Counted from the stretch's first letter, positions 44,194 to 53,864 are shown. The stretch: DNA of 64,000 bases from Pseudaeromonas sharmana (GCF_042649925.1 NZ_JBHSAF010000014.1:372001-436000), one strand, 5' to 3'. Notes: generated from the letters alone by a model not told the origin. Numbers and translations are program-made.

Positions 44194-45164
44194 CAGGATT
44201 TCCCCACGATGCGGTCTGCCAGATAACCGACGGCCACGACAAAATAGTTGGAGCGATTCCACCCCATCAGCGCTTTGTAGTTGTCATAAGCAAGATAGGC
44301 CCGTCCTTCACGGTCGTCCGGCATCACCAGCGATGCCGTTTGCCCGACGGCAGGTAACGCCGAACCATCCAGATTGCGAACGCCCAGAGCCTGCCACTGC
44401 GCAACCGGTTTGCTGATGGTGAGGCCCAGCAGCTGGTCATCGAGTCCAACCGGTACCCGCACACGGCGAGCCCAGGTCTGCTCATCCTGCCAACCATGCT
44501 GCTGCAGATAGTGAGCGGCCGAGCCAAACACATCCGGCAACGAATGCCACAAATCCTTGCGCCCATCACCATCCTGATCGACAGCAAAATTCAAGAATGA
44601 GCTGGGCATGAATTGAACCTGGCCCATGGCGCCGGCCCATGAGCCCTTGAGGGAGTCCGGTGTGGCATGCCCCTGTTCAATGATCCTGAGTGCGGCAAAC
44701 AACTCCTTTTTGAAAAAGGCTTCGCGCCGCCCCTCATAAGCGAGGGTGGTCAGTGACGAGATCAATGAATATTTGCCGGTCAAATTGCCGAAATTCGTCT
44801 CGATGCCCCATAGCGCAACGATAAAGCGCGGCTGAACGCCATATTGTTTTCCGACCTGTTGCAGCAGCGCGTAATGCTGTCGGTAGAGGCGCTGCGCCTG
44901 TTTGACTTTCCACTCCGGCACCGCTTTTGGCAGATACGTATCCAGCGTCAGCTTGAATTCGGGCTGATTGCGATCGTTTTTAACGGCTCGCTCAATGAAC
45001 TTGACGTCAGCAAACGCCGCCTGAACGGTTTGATCGCTGATCCCTTGCGCTCTGGCTTCAGTTTGCAGATTGACAACATACTGCTCAAAACTGACCGCGG
45101 GTGCGGCCGTCGCCAGACCGGAAAGGCTCGTCAGCCATACCAGCAACAGGGGTTTCAAATTCAT
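44193..45164 (-). CDS. Lytic murein transglycosylase, MltB family
   Basis: Cleaves peptidoglycan glycan strands with formation of anhydro ends, acting in the periplasm. It is 323 aa with a signal peptide (cut near GLATA-APAV) and without the lipobox seen in E. coli MltB, so probably soluble. The catalytic glutamate is in ALWGIETNFGNLTGKY. AGAMGQVQFMPSSF and DGDGRKDLW follow. It overlaps ycgL by four bases (ATGA) and ycgN by one, giving a tightly coupled trio. Confidence 0.93.
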   Translation of the reverse strand: MNLKPLLLVWLTSLSGLATAAPAVSFEQYVVNLQTEARAQGISDQTVQAAFADVKFIERAVKNDRNQPEFKLTLDTYLPKAVPEWKVKQAQRLYRQHYALLQQVGKQYGVQPRFIVALWGIETNFGNLTGKYSLISSLTTLAYEGRREAFFKKELFAALRIIEQGHATPDSLKGSWAGAMGQVQFMPSSFLNFAVDQDGDGRKDLWHSLPDVFGSAAHYLQQHGWQDEQTWARRVRVPVGLDDQLLGLTISKPVAQWQALGVRNLDGSALPAVGQTASLVMPDDREGRAYLAYDNYKALMGWNRSNYFVVAVGYLADRIVGKS

Positions 45165-45445
45165 GGGTGTTTTTCCAATCCAAGTTGTTGGCGGTGCTGC
45201 TGCAGCAGATTGGGCTCGGGCGGTGGCAATTGCAGAAAATAGCCCTGTGCTTGCAACGCGTCCTGCAATTTGTGTTTATCCACAAGCGCCAGACGCTCGC
45301 GTGACTCCAGTGGTAACAGCATGACAAACTGCGGTTTACCAAATAGGCCCATCAACTCCGTCGGGACACATGAAAAATCGTCGCGACGAATCAGATAAAG
45401 ATAGGTATCGGCTTTTTTAGCGCTTTTATATACGGCACAGATCAT
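45161..45445 (-). CDS. ycgL: YcgL family protein
   Basis: Conserved small protein of 94 aa. It matches E. coli YcgL: MICAVYKSAKKADTYLYL at the start, FGKPQFVMLLPL in the middle and GYFLQLPPP near the end. The function is unknown. Its constant place opposite minC suggests a link to division or envelope genes, but this is only context. First gene of ycgL-mltB-ycgN. Confidence 0.94.
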   Translation of the reverse strand: MICAVYKSAKKADTYLYLIRRDDFSCVPTELMGLFGKPQFVMLLPLESRERLALVDKHKLQDALQAQGYFLQLPPPEPNLLQQHRQQLGLEKHP

Positions 45446-45484
45446 GGAACGACTTAAAATTCGCGGGGTTTATTGCCTGAAAGG

Positions 45485-45517
45485 GTGGCTGACTATAACA
45501 TGTGGCTCGCTATAACA
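45485..45517 (+). promoter_or_regulatory. Imperfect 16-bp direct repeat with two -10 boxes before minC
   Basis: GTGGCTGACTATAACA (45485-45500) and GTGGCTCGCTATAACA (45502-45517) match at 14 of 16 positions with a 17-bp period. Each carries TATAAC, a good -10. Either could start min transcription, with TTGCCT (45477-45482 region) as a possible -35 for the first. Confidence 0.5.
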
Positions 45518-45550
45518 ATAAGGCTTTTCCTCGTCAACGGAGTGCTGTAA

Positions 45551-46252
45551 ATGGCCGATAACGGCATTGAACTCAAGGGTTCAACCTTCACGCTTTCAGT
45601 CCTGCATCTGGCGGACGACGACCTCGGTCAGATCACCGATTTACTGGAAGCCAAAGTGGCCCAGGCACCGCAGTTTTTCAATTTTGCCCCACTCGTTGTC
45701 AATGTGGAAAAGCTGGATGTCGTCCCCGACTTTGAATTATTGAAAGAGCTGATTGAGCGCGAAGACTTCGTGTTGGTCGGGGTCACGGGTGCCCGTCATG
45801 ATGACATCAAGGTGGCGGCCAAGGCGGCGGGTCTGGCGGTCATGACCTCCGGCAAACCCGTCATCGAGCAAGAAGCGCCCAAGGCAGAAGTCCCGCCCCA
45901 GGCACCGACTCTCGGGCTGACACCGACACGGGTCCATCAAGGTAACGTTCGTTCTGGACAACAGATCTATGCTGCGGGTGGCTCCTTGGTCATCCTCGGT
46001 TCCGTCGGCAATGGCGCCGAAGTCATCGCCGATGACAGCATCCACATTTATGGCTCGCTGCGTGGTCGTGCCCTTGCCGGGGCGCGCGGAAATCAGCAAG
46101 CCCGAATTTACTGCCAGCAGCTCGATCCTGAGCTGGTTTCGATTGCCGGCACATACCAGCTTAGCGATGCCCTGCCAACAGAGATGGTGGATCACGAAGT
46201 CCACATCCGGCTCGAGCAAGACAAGCTTATCTTTGAAAAATTGCAGTTTTAA
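45551..46252 (+). CDS. minC: Septum site-determining protein MinC
   Basis: Inhibitor of FtsZ ring assembly, recruited to the membrane by MinD so that division is kept at mid-cell. It is 233 aa. The N-terminal FtsZ-binding domain occupies about 1-110 (ELKGSTFTLSVLHL). A charged, proline-rich linker follows. The C-terminal beta-helix (about 128-233) carries VRSGQQIYAAGGSLVILGSVGNGAEVIADDSIH in pieces and the IHIYGSLRGRALAGARGN motif. It is the first gene of minCDE, divergent from ycgL. Confidence 0.97.
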   Translation: MADNGIELKGSTFTLSVLHLADDDLGQITDLLEAKVAQAPQFFNFAPLVVNVEKLDVVPDFELLKELIEREDFVLVGVTGARHDDIKVAAKAAGLAVMTSGKPVIEQEAPKAEVPPQAPTLGLTPTRVHQGNVRSGQQIYAAGGSLVILGSVGNGAEVIADDSIHIYGSLRGRALAGARGNQQARIYCQQLDPELVSIAGTYQLSDALPTEMVDHEVHIRLEQDKLIFEKLQF

Positions 46253-46273
46253 CGGTTTACAAGGAATGCACCC

Positions 46274-47086
46274 ATGGCGCGTATAATCGTCGTAACCTCA
46301 GGAAAAGGCGGCGTTGGCAAGACCACGAGCAGTGCAGCCATCAGCACAGGCCTCGCCCAACGTGGAAACAAGACAGTCGTCATCGACTTTGATGTCGGAC
46401 TGCGAAATCTGGACCTCATCATGGGGTGTGAACGTCGCGTGGTGTATGACTTCGTCAACGTCATCAATGATGAAGCCAATCTGAATCAGGCGCTGATTAA
46501 GGACAAGCGGGTGGAAAACCTGTTTATCCTGCCGGCCTCACAGACCCGGGACAAGGATGCGCTGAACCGCGAAGGTGTTGAGCGCGTCATCACCAAGCTC
46601 TCCGAAATGGGCTTTGATTACATCGTCTGCGACTCCCCTGCCGGTATCGAAACCGGAGCCCTGATGGCACTCTATTTTGCCGATGAAGCCATCGTGACGA
46701 CTAACCCCGAAGTCTCGTCGGTTCGCGACTCTGACCGCATCCTCGGTATTCTGGCCTCCAAGTCCCGCCGGGCTGAACTGGGATTGGAGCCCATCAAGGA
46801 ACATCTGCTGTTGACCCGTTACGCACCGACCCGCGTCAACAAGGGCGACATGCTGAGCGTCGAGGATGTGCAGGAAATTCTGGCCATCCCCTTGCTGGGC
46901 GTCATTCCTGAGTCCTCTTCTGTGTTGCGCGCGTCCAACGCCGGTGAACCCGTGATCCTCGACGGGGAATCCGATGCCGGTCAAGCGTACGATGATGCCG
47001 TCGCCCGTCTGCTTGGCGAGAAGCGCGAGTTCCGCTTCCTGACCGAGGAGAAAAAGGGCTTCCTGTCTCGCCTGTTTGGGAGTTAA
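46274..47086 (+). CDS. minD: Septum site-determining ATPase MinD
   Basis: Membrane-associated ATPase that oscillates between poles and carries MinC. It is 270 aa with the deviant Walker A VTSGKGGVGKTTSS near residues 7-20, FDVGLRNLDLIMGCERRVV and Walker B-like YIVCDSPAGIE. The C-terminal amphipathic targeting helix (KKGFLSRLFGS) binds membrane. It starts 21 bp after minC and is 3 bp before minE. Confidence 0.98.
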   Translation: MARIIVVTSGKGGVGKTTSSAAISTGLAQRGNKTVVIDFDVGLRNLDLIMGCERRVVYDFVNVINDEANLNQALIKDKRVENLFILPASQTRDKDALNREGVERVITKLSEMGFDYIVCDSPAGIETGALMALYFADEAIVTTNPEVSSVRDSDRILGILASKSRRAELGLEPIKEHLLLTRYAPTRVNKGDMLSVEDVQEILAIPLLGVIPESSSVLRASNAGEPVILDGESDAGQAYDDAVARLLGEKREFRFLTEEKKGFLSRLFGS

Positions 47087-47089
47087 GTC

Positions 47090-47401
47090 ATGTCATTGCT
47101 TGATTTTTTTCTGCGTCCACGCAAAGAAAACACCGCCAAGGTCGCCAAGGAGCGGCTGCAGATCATCGTCGCACACGAGCGCAGTACCCGTGGTGGTCCT
47201 GACTACCTGCCTCAGCTCAAGCAAGACCTGCTAGACGTGATCCGCAAATATGTGGCTATCAGTCCGGATCAGGTGACCGTCCAGTTGGACAAGAAAGACG
47301 ACCTGTCCGTCCTCGAGCTGAATATCATGCTTAACGGTGACAAGAAGCCGGGTGAAGACGACACGGCGCAACCCCATGTCGAAGACAAGGTGTCACCCTA
47401 A
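47090..47401 (+). CDS. minE: Cell division topological specificity factor MinE
   Basis: Stimulates MinD ATPase and confines MinCD to the poles. It is 103 aa, about 15 longer than E. coli MinE because of a polar C-terminal tail (GDKKPGEDDTAQPHVEDK). The membrane-binding N-terminus (MSLLDFFLRPRKENTAKVAK) and the MinD-contacting RLQIIVAHER are intact. The gene ends the min operon, with a strong terminator. Confidence 0.97.
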   Translation: MSLLDFFLRPRKENTAKVAKERLQIIVAHERSTRGGPDYLPQLKQDLLDVIRKYVAISPDQVTVQLDKKDDLSVLELNIMLNGDKKPGEDDTAQPHVEDKVSP

Positions 47402-47424
47402 GGCTACGCCGCTATCACGGATGC

Positions 47425-47456
47425 AATAACGCGGCCAGTTGGCCGCGTTATTTTTT
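47425..47456 (+). terminator. Intrinsic terminator of minCDE
   Basis: Perfect 12-bp stem AATAACGCGGCC / GGCCGCGTTATT (47425-47436 and 47441-47452), AGTT loop, then T-run. It may also serve the convergent rnd gene. Confidence 0.92.
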
Positions 47457-47483
47457 CGTCTTGGCAGCGGGGAAAGCTGTAGC

Positions 47484-48596
47484 TCAGCGATTCAAGTCCC
47501 CCAGGATCTCCTGACGCCAGCCAGTTAATAGACGCGGTTTGTCGCCCTCCAGGCGTTCCTCGTCGCGGCACTTCCATAACCAGCTCAAGTATTGGTGAAT
47601 GGTTTTTTTGGACGCTACCAGCTCTACCGGTAGACCATGCTCATTTGCTACCATTTCCACTTTACCGCGCAACCGCTTGAGTTCGGACTTGTAGTGCGGA
47701 AAGTCAACCAGACGTTGCAGTCGCTCTGGCCAACTTGCAGGATCAGAATTGACGGCTTCATCGATCAGGCGCAGCAAAGTCCGACCATGATTACGGATCT
47801 CCGGTTGCAACAGCCCCAGCTGATCCAGCTCACGCAACGATGTCGGTTTGTGCAATGCACACTTAAACAGATGCAGTTCCTTGACGACAAAATTCAGCGC
47901 CAGATTGCGGCGCTTGGCCTCGCTCTCACGCCAGGAGGCCAGACGTTGCAGGACCGCCAGCTCTTTACGCCCCAACTGCCATGCGTTGCCAATATCACGG
48001 TACGCCTCCTCCGCCGCATCGCGGGGTTGCTTGCGCGCAACCAGCGCCGCACACTCCTCTTCGAACCAGGCTAAACGACCGCGAGCGATGAGTTCAGGCA
48101 GCAACTTTTCATAGCACGGCAACAGATAAAACACGTCCGCAGCGGCATAGTGCAGTTGCCGCTCCGTGAGAGGACGGGCCAACCAGTCGGTACGAGCCTG
48201 ATCTTTTTCCAATTCGACCTGTAACAAGGCTTGTGTCATGGCATTAAAGCCCGTCGACAAGCCATGGCCACAAAATGCCAGCGCGAGTTGCGTATCATGC
48301 ATCTTGCCAGGCATGGCCCCGGATTGGTGACGGATTAACTCCAGATCCTCACTCGCCGCGTGCAGTACTGTGGTGCGCATCTGGCTGTGGATCTGACGCC
48401 AGAGCGGAGAAAGGTCCTGGATCGCCAGCGGATCAACAAGAACCAGCTGATGGCCATCGAACAACTGAAAGAGGCCTAACTGCGGATAATAGGTCCGGGT
48501 ACGAACAAATTCGGTATCGATAGCCAAGGGCCCGGCCGTCAACGACGAGCACAGCTCTTCAAGCGCCAAATCATCGGTAATTATTTGATATTGCAT
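47484..48596 (-). CDS. rnd: Ribonuclease D
   Basis: 3'-5' exoribonuclease that trims tRNA precursors. It is 370 aa. The DEDDy domain begins with D27 and E29 (AIDTEFVRTRTYYPQLGLFQ) and contains LHAASEDLELI and YAAADVFYLLPCYEKL. HRDC-type domains follow (LGRKELAVLQRLASWRESEA). ATG 48596 (MQYQIITDD) aligns with the family start and has GGTGGA seven bases ahead. Longer in-frame starts run into a hairpin at 48612-48632. It lies directly downstream of fadD, as in E. coli. Confidence 0.96.
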   Translation of the reverse strand: MQYQIITDDLALEELCSSLTAGPLAIDTEFVRTRTYYPQLGLFQLFDGHQLVLVDPLAIQDLSPLWRQIHSQMRTTVLHAASEDLELIRHQSGAMPGKMHDTQLALAFCGHGLSTGFNAMTQALLQVELEKDQARTDWLARPLTERQLHYAAADVFYLLPCYEKLLPELIARGRLAWFEEECAALVARKQPRDAAEEAYRDIGNAWQLGRKELAVLQRLASWRESEAKRRNLALNFVVKELHLFKCALHKPTSLRELDQLGLLQPEIRNHGRTLLRLIDEAVNSDPASWPERLQRLVDFPHYKSELKRLRGKVEMVANEHGLPVELVASKKTIHQYLSWLWKCRDEERLEGDKPRLLTGWRQEILGDLNR

Positions 48597-48647
48597 TAAA
48601 AAATCCACCATGCCGGGACTATGTTCCCCGGCCGGTATCAATAAACA

Positions 48648-50333
48648 TCAGGCTGAGGGGGTCGACGCGACTGTCTCGTCACGCAAGAGTCGACGCAAGA
48701 TCTTGCCGACATTGGATTTCGGCAGCTCCGTCCGGAATTCTATCAGCTTGGGCACCTTGTACGCAGTCAAATGTTTACGGCAATGCGCCTTGAGCGTCGC
48801 CTCGTCCAACGTTGGATCGCGTTTGACAACGAAGATTTTCACCTGCTCGCCAGTCAAGTCGCTGGGTACGCCGACTGCCGCGACTTCCAGCACCTTGGGG
48901 TGCATGGCAACCACGTCTTCTATTTCGTTGGGATAGACGTTGAAACCGGAAACCAAAATCATATCTTTTTTTCGATCGACAATACGGATGAAACCACTGG
49001 CCTGCCAGACAACGATATCGCCCGTGCTCAACCAACCGTCCTGCATCACCTCCGCGGTCGCTTCTGGGCGTTGCCAGTAGCCTCTCATCACTTGTGGTCC
49101 GCGTATTTGCAGCTCGCCAGGCGTCTCCAGGGCTGTGACCTCCTGACCTTGCTCATCCAGGATGCGGGCATCGGTGGAGCAGACAGGGAGGCCAATCGAA
49201 CCGTTATAGCCTTCCAGATCAAACGGACAGACGGATACCAGGGGTGAACACTCTGTTAAGCCATACCCTTCCAGCAGCCGAGTACCGGTTACCTGCTGCC
49301 AGCGTTCAGCGACTGCGTGCTGTACTGACATGCCACCGCCAATCACCAGACGCAACGATGACATCCTCAATTGACAAAACGCTTCATTATTCAGCAAGGC
49401 ATTGAACAGAGTATTCACCCCGGTAATGCAGGTGGGTTGGTATTGGCTTAACTCATTGACAACCGCCGGGATATCCCGCGGATTGGTAATCAACAGATTC
49501 GTGCCGCCAATGCGCAAGAACAGCAAACCGTTCACTGTCAGGGCAAAGACGTGATAAAGCGGCAGCGCTGTGACCACAAACTCGTCACCGGGGCGCAAGA
49601 CTGGGCCATAAACACCAAGGCACTGTTCAACATTGGCCAGCATGTTGCGATGCGTCAACATGGCGCCCTTGGCTACACCGGTCGTCCCCCCTGTGTATTG
49701 CAAAAACGCAATATCTTCTGACGTCATGCGTGGCTTGACATACTGCAGATGGCGCCCTTTGGCCAACGCCTGGCGAAACGATAACGCATTCGGCAAATGG
49801 TATTTGGGCACCAATTTTTTGATGTACTTGACGACAAAATTCACCAGCGTGCCTTTTGCCAGTCCGAGTTGGTCGCCCATTCGGGTCAGGATCACATGCT
49901 TGACGCCGGTACGAAAAACTACCTTCTCCAGCGTATTGGCAAAGTTGGAAACGATGATAATCGCCTTCGCGCCCGAGTCTTTCAGTTGGTGCTCAAGCTC
50001 ACGCGGGGTATACAGCGGATTCACATTAACCGCCACCAGGCCCGCTCGCAGCACAGCAAATAACGCTATCGGGTATTGCAGCAGGTTCGGCATCATGATG
50101 GCGACTCGCTCCCCTTTTTCCAGCTTCAGCTCCTGCTGGAGATAGGCGGCGAAGGCGCGGGACTGCTCTTCTAATGCCCGATAGGTGAGAACCTGCCCCA
50201 TGTTGATATACGCCGGCTGGTCACGAAATTGGCTGACCGATTGCTCGAACATTTCCACCAATGACGGAAAGGTGTCTGGATTGATCTCGGCCGGAACACC
50301 TGCGGGATAACGCTGCAGCCAAAATTTTTCCAC
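48648..50333 (-). CDS. fadD: Long-chain fatty acid CoA ligase, GTG start
   Basis: Activates long-chain fatty acids to acyl-CoA at the inner membrane for beta-oxidation. It is 561 aa, the E. coli length. The AMP-binding motif YTGGTTGVAKGAMLTHRN, the acyl tunnel motif EGYGLTECSPLVSV and the FACS signature GWLSTGDIVVWQASGFIRIV are present. I place the start at GTG 50333 (VEKFWLQRYPAG), which aligns with the E. coli N-terminus and has AGGAG six bases ahead. The ATG at 50360 would add nine residues covering this ribosome site. Confidence 0.96.
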   Translation of the reverse strand: MEKFWLQRYPAGVPAEINPDTFPSLVEMFEQSVSQFRDQPAYINMGQVLTYRALEEQSRAFAAYLQQELKLEKGERVAIMMPNLLQYPIALFAVLRAGLVAVNVNPLYTPRELEHQLKDSGAKAIIIVSNFANTLEKVVFRTGVKHVILTRMGDQLGLAKGTLVNFVVKYIKKLVPKYHLPNALSFRQALAKGRHLQYVKPRMTSEDIAFLQYTGGTTGVAKGAMLTHRNMLANVEQCLGVYGPVLRPGDEFVVTALPLYHVFALTVNGLLFLRIGGTNLLITNPRDIPAVVNELSQYQPTCITGVNTLFNALLNNEAFCQLRMSSLRLVIGGGMSVQHAVAERWQQVTGTRLLEGYGLTECSPLVSVCPFDLEGYNGSIGLPVCSTDARILDEQGQEVTALETPGELQIRGPQVMRGYWQRPEATAEVMQDGWLSTGDIVVWQASGFIRIVDRKKDMILVSGFNVYPNEIEDVVAMHPKVLEVAAVGVPSDLTGEQVKIFVVKRDPTLDEATLKAHCRKHLTAYKVPKLIEFRTELPKSNVGKILRRLLRDETVASTPSA

Positions 50334-50549
50334 AATTTGCTCCTGAAGAAGGCCATACACGGCGATTCACGCCGTACGAACACCCTGCCACAAGCTTAGC
50401 CCGTAACATTTTCTCAACAAGCAGCTTGACCAAGCAGGGCTTCAAAAAGCGGGAATTGTACTGGCTGACTCAAATTTTTCGACAAAAATTAATGAAATTG
50501 GCGTGCAAGATCCGATTAATTGGATTAATTGCTCATATTCAGCGCAGAC

Positions 50550-52586
50550 TCAGTGAGCCTGACTGGCCTGTGCATGCTGCTGCAATTGACGAAGTGTGCT
50601 CGCCAATACCGAATCCAGCTGCTCTACCAGTCCCCATGGCGGGCTCTCGTTTTGACGACAGGCCATTTCAATTGCGGCGCTGAGGCGGTAAATACGCTGC
50701 GCGCCCAATGAGCCTGCACTGCTCTTGATCGCATGAGCCTCTCTTGCCGCCTCCTCTAATGCGCCTGCGGCGAGCGCCCGCATCAGCCCTTGCATGTGCT
50801 GCTTGGCTTCAACATCAAACAGTGTCATCACCTGTAAAAACACGCCAGGAGAGGTCTCCTGCCGCAGGCGATGCAGTTGCGCCTCATCAATGAGCAGCCC
50901 CCATTCTGACTGGGTTGTCTTGGCTGTGATCTCGGGTGAACTGGACGCTGGCGGCACGGTCAATGTCATTTCAGAAGATTGGGGTTGCAGCCAACGGTCG
51001 AGCATCTCGTAAAACCGCTCGCGTTGCAGCGGTTTCGTCAGATAATCATTCATCCCGGCAGCCAGACATTGCGCACGATCCTGTTGTAATGCATGTGCGG
51101 TCATGGCCACGATTGGCAACTGGTCATACACCTCCCCCAGCGCTCTGATCCGCCTGGTTGCCTCCAGACCGTCCATCTGCGGCATCGAGACATCCATCAA
51201 CACGAGATCCACCATCTGACCACGCAAAAACTCGACTGCGGACATCCCATTGTCCACCACGTCCACATGACATCCTGCTTTTTGCAGCAAACTCGACGCG
51301 ACCATCTGGTTAGTCGGACTGTCCTCAACCAGTAAAATATGTCGATTAAAGCAGGGGGGCGGCAGTGATGCTGACAGTGTCGCTGACGGTACGGACACCG
51401 CTTCCATAGGCAACAGCAACCAGAAACAACTGCCTTCACCCTTATTCGAGCTGAATCCCAATTCCCCACCCATTGCATGCACCAGACGTGCAACGATCGC
51501 CAAACCCAGACCTGTGCCACCGCCACTGTGATGGCTTAATCCCCCGTCATGTTGACTAAAAGCCGCCAACAAGTGCGCCTGCTCACTTGCATCCATGCCG
51601 AGCCCGCTATCGGCGACGCTAAAGCAAAAGCGATCCCCGGAAGGTTCCCGGGTTACACGCACAGTCACGTAGCCTTGCTGCGTAAATTTGATCGCGTTGG
51701 ACAATAGATTCTGCAATATCTGGCGGACACGTGCTTCATCACCCAACACAGAGTCCGGCAAACCAGGGGCGATATGGGTATCGAAGCGTAACCCCCCTTC
51801 TGCGGCCAGCTTGCCATATACAGCGCTGATGTCCTGCAGGAGCTTCTGTAGTGAAAAGGCTTCGCTGGCCAGCTCCAGTTTTCCCGCCTCGATGCGTGAA
51901 AAATCCATTACGTCATCAACCAATTGCAACAGGCTATGGCCAGCCTCGATGACGCCTTGCAGCAGCTGTAACTGGTGGGATTGTAATGGTGTCTCCGCCA
52001 GCATCTGGGAGAAGTTAATCACAGCGTTGAGGGGGGTGCGGATTTCATGGCTCATGGTCGCCAGAAAATAGCTCTTGGCGCGATTGGCCAACTCGGCGTT
52101 GTCACGCGCCTGACTGATTGCCGCCTGGGTCAGCTGTAATCGTTGATAGCGCAGACAGGCATCCAGTGCAAAAGACAATTTTTCCGCCAGCGGGGTCATT
52201 TCCATATACAGGGTGTGATGAAACTCGCTGCTGCGCCCAAGTATCAGCAAGCCGTTGCTGCCGAGCGGCCAGGCATAGTAATGATGCAGGCTCTCTTCAA
52301 TCGGCAACGCCCCTTGTCGCATCTGTTCTGCAGTCTGTAAGTCGATGGCAATCGCCATCGCCTGATGCAGATCCCGATTGCGAATCGCCGCCTTCGGTAA
52401 TATCAGGTGCGGTGTATAAAAGCGGCATTCACTGTCTTGCAGCAACACCGCCGCCGTACAACAGCCGAGCCCGCGCACCAACACAGGAATGCACTCCTGC
52501 AACATCATGTCCAGGTCGAGACTGGTACCAATTGCCATGGCGATTTCATGCAGAACTTCCTGTTCTATCAGCTTGCGATCCGGCAT
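50550..52586 (-). CDS. Hybrid histidine kinase with receiver and Hpt domains (NahK/VpsS-like)
   Basis: Phosphorelay kinase of 678 aa without membrane segments. In order: a GAF-like sensor (about 10-145), HisKA with phospho-acceptor His180 (TMSHEIRTPLN), an ATPase domain (NLLSNAIKF, DSGLGM, GTGLGL), a receiver with Asp465 (LVLMDVSMPQMDG) and a C-terminal Hpt with His618 (HAIKSSAGSLGA). It starts directly at the stop of the FIST gene with no gap, so the FIST protein is its likely input. FIST-type NosP is known to inhibit such kinases on binding nitric oxide in other gammaproteobacteria. The likely output is the LuxO-like regulator nearby. Confidence 0.92.
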   Translation of the reverse strand: MPDRKLIEQEVLHEIAMAIGTSLDLDMMLQECIPVLVRGLGCCTAAVLLQDSECRFYTPHLILPKAAIRNRDLHQAMAIAIDLQTAEQMRQGALPIEESLHHYYAWPLGSNGLLILGRSSEFHHTLYMEMTPLAEKLSFALDACLRYQRLQLTQAAISQARDNAELANRAKSYFLATMSHEIRTPLNAVINFSQMLAETPLQSHQLQLLQGVIEAGHSLLQLVDDVMDFSRIEAGKLELASEAFSLQKLLQDISAVYGKLAAEGGLRFDTHIAPGLPDSVLGDEARVRQILQNLLSNAIKFTQQGYVTVRVTREPSGDRFCFSVADSGLGMDASEQAHLLAAFSQHDGGLSHHSGGGTGLGLAIVARLVHAMGGELGFSSNKGEGSCFWLLLPMEAVSVPSATLSASLPPPCFNRHILLVEDSPTNQMVASSLLQKAGCHVDVVDNGMSAVEFLRGQMVDLVLMDVSMPQMDGLEATRRIRALGEVYDQLPIVAMTAHALQQDRAQCLAAGMNDYLTKPLQRERFYEMLDRWLQPQSSEMTLTVPPASSSPEITAKTTQSEWGLLIDEAQLHRLRQETSPGVFLQVMTLFDVEAKQHMQGLMRALAAGALEEAAREAHAIKSSAGSLGAQRIYRLSAAIEMACRQNESPPWGLVEQLDSVLASTLRQLQQHAQASQAH

Positions 52587-53699
52587 CTAAATTAGCCCCA
52601 CTACAGAGGTTTTATTAAAAAACTCCAGGTAATCCTCGCCACTGTTGGCTATTTCTCCCAACGTTAGCGCACCGATCATGGTTAGCGGTGGTTGATGAAC
52701 AGCCGCCAGCTCGGCAACATACTCAGGACCCAGAAACAAGGCGCGGGATACGCAATCGACAAAGATCTGGCACACAGGAGACCGGGTTCCGTAGCGACTT
52801 ACGGCGTTAATGCTCGCCCGCCTGGCCGCATCGATCAGGGTATCGGGCTCACCGTGTAACACATGTACATAGGCCCCCTGACGAATGGCGCCAACACAGA
52901 CCAATGAGTCCGCCTCAACCCGCACCGGATCGCGCACCACCATTTCATCCCCCAGATTCGCAATGCCGAACGGATAGGCTTTGGCCAACGCCAAAAAGTG
53001 GTCAGGATCCAGCGACCTGCCCGAGTGCTTCTCTACCTCCTGTCGATACACCTCAATGGCCGGTAACCAGTCTAACGAAACAATGCGATTGCCCAAGACC
53101 TCCGTCACCTTGTAAGCCGATGAGATGGGTTGCCAGCCGTGCGCGACGGCGACAGCCGTGTGACAACAGGCCAGCGCCAACACGGCGGCCGACCGCAACA
53201 GCCCCTGAGGGGTAATCACACAGGGCATGGCCAAAAAATCGATACGACCACAGCCACCACCGATGTAGTTTATTTCCAGCCCGAATTGATTAAAAAGCGC
53301 CGAGATAAGCCCACCGATATTCGCCGACAAGCCATCCACAAAGCTGAATAACGTATGGCGGGGACAATCTGGCATTGCCGGCGACTTGTGCTCCCATCGA
53401 TCCAGCGCCTGCAGATCGCTTTGCATGTCGTCGATAACCAGTACGTCGACCGGACAGTCGAGCAAAAGCAGGATGACGCCGCTATCAATCACCCGCCCCT
53501 GCCAGAGCAGTTTTGGAAATATTCCACCAAAAATCGGTTTAGGGGCGGAGATCAACACCGCATCCAGCTCGGGGGCTTGAGGCGCATTGTCTTGTGCCAT
53601 CAGCATTAACACGCCCTGGATCTGGTGATCGGCATAGACAGGCCAGAGTGCATCTTCGATAGAGCCTATCTCTGGCGAGGGAATAAACAGCGTCTTCAT
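52587..53699 (-). CDS. FIST-domain sensor protein (NosP-like)
   Basis: A 370-aa cytosolic protein with FIST N and C domains. It starts MKTLFIPSPEIGSI, has LDAVLISAPKPIFGGIFP, FSFVDGLSANIGGLISALF and NYIGGGCGRIDF, and a C-terminal ALFLGPEYVAELAAV. FIST proteins bind small ligands. The NosP branch binds haem and nitric oxide and is encoded next to a NahK/VpsS-type kinase, as here. Haem binding is inferred from this context; I cannot point to the haem ligand. The stop touches the kinase ATG, so the two are co-translated. Confidence 0.85.
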   Translation of the reverse strand: MKTLFIPSPEIGSIEDALWPVYADHQIQGVLMLMAQDNAPQAPELDAVLISAPKPIFGGIFPKLLWQGRVIDSGVILLLLDCPVDVLVIDDMQSDLQALDRWEHKSPAMPDCPRHTLFSFVDGLSANIGGLISALFNQFGLEINYIGGGCGRIDFLAMPCVITPQGLLRSAAVLALACCHTAVAVAHGWQPISSAYKVTEVLGNRIVSLDWLPAIEVYRQEVEKHSGRSLDPDHFLALAKAYPFGIANLGDEMVVRDPVRVEADSLVCVGAIRQGAYVHVLHGEPDTLIDAARRASINAVSRYGTRSPVCQIFVDCVSRALFLGPEYVAELAAVHQPPLTMIGALTLGEIANSGEDYLEFFNKTSVVGLI

Positions 53700-53822
53700 A
53701 GCTGTAACCTATCCAATCAAGTCCGTTTCTGACTTTCAACATAGACCAGCCCGGCCAGAGCTCGCGAGCCCAAGCGCGATTCGTTAGCAAAGTTTGTGAC
53801 GGTTTGACGGCTATTTAGCCAA

Positions 53823-53864
53823 GGCACTGCAAACTGCAATACCGAATTTGCAAATTGCAGTGCC
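53823..53864 (+). promoter_or_regulatory. Paired LuxO-type activator boxes in a dyad element
   Basis: Two near-consensus LuxO boxes (consensus as I recall: TTGCA-WWW-TGCAA): CTGCAAACTGCAA (53827-53839) and TTGCAAATTGCAG (53848-53860), with centres 21 bp apart, two helix turns. The whole is bounded by a perfect inverted repeat GGCACTGCAA / TTGCAGTGCC (53823-53832 and 53855-53864). It lies 65-105 bp before the -24 element of the glycosyltransferase promoter, the right distance for an enhancer. Confidence 0.75.
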
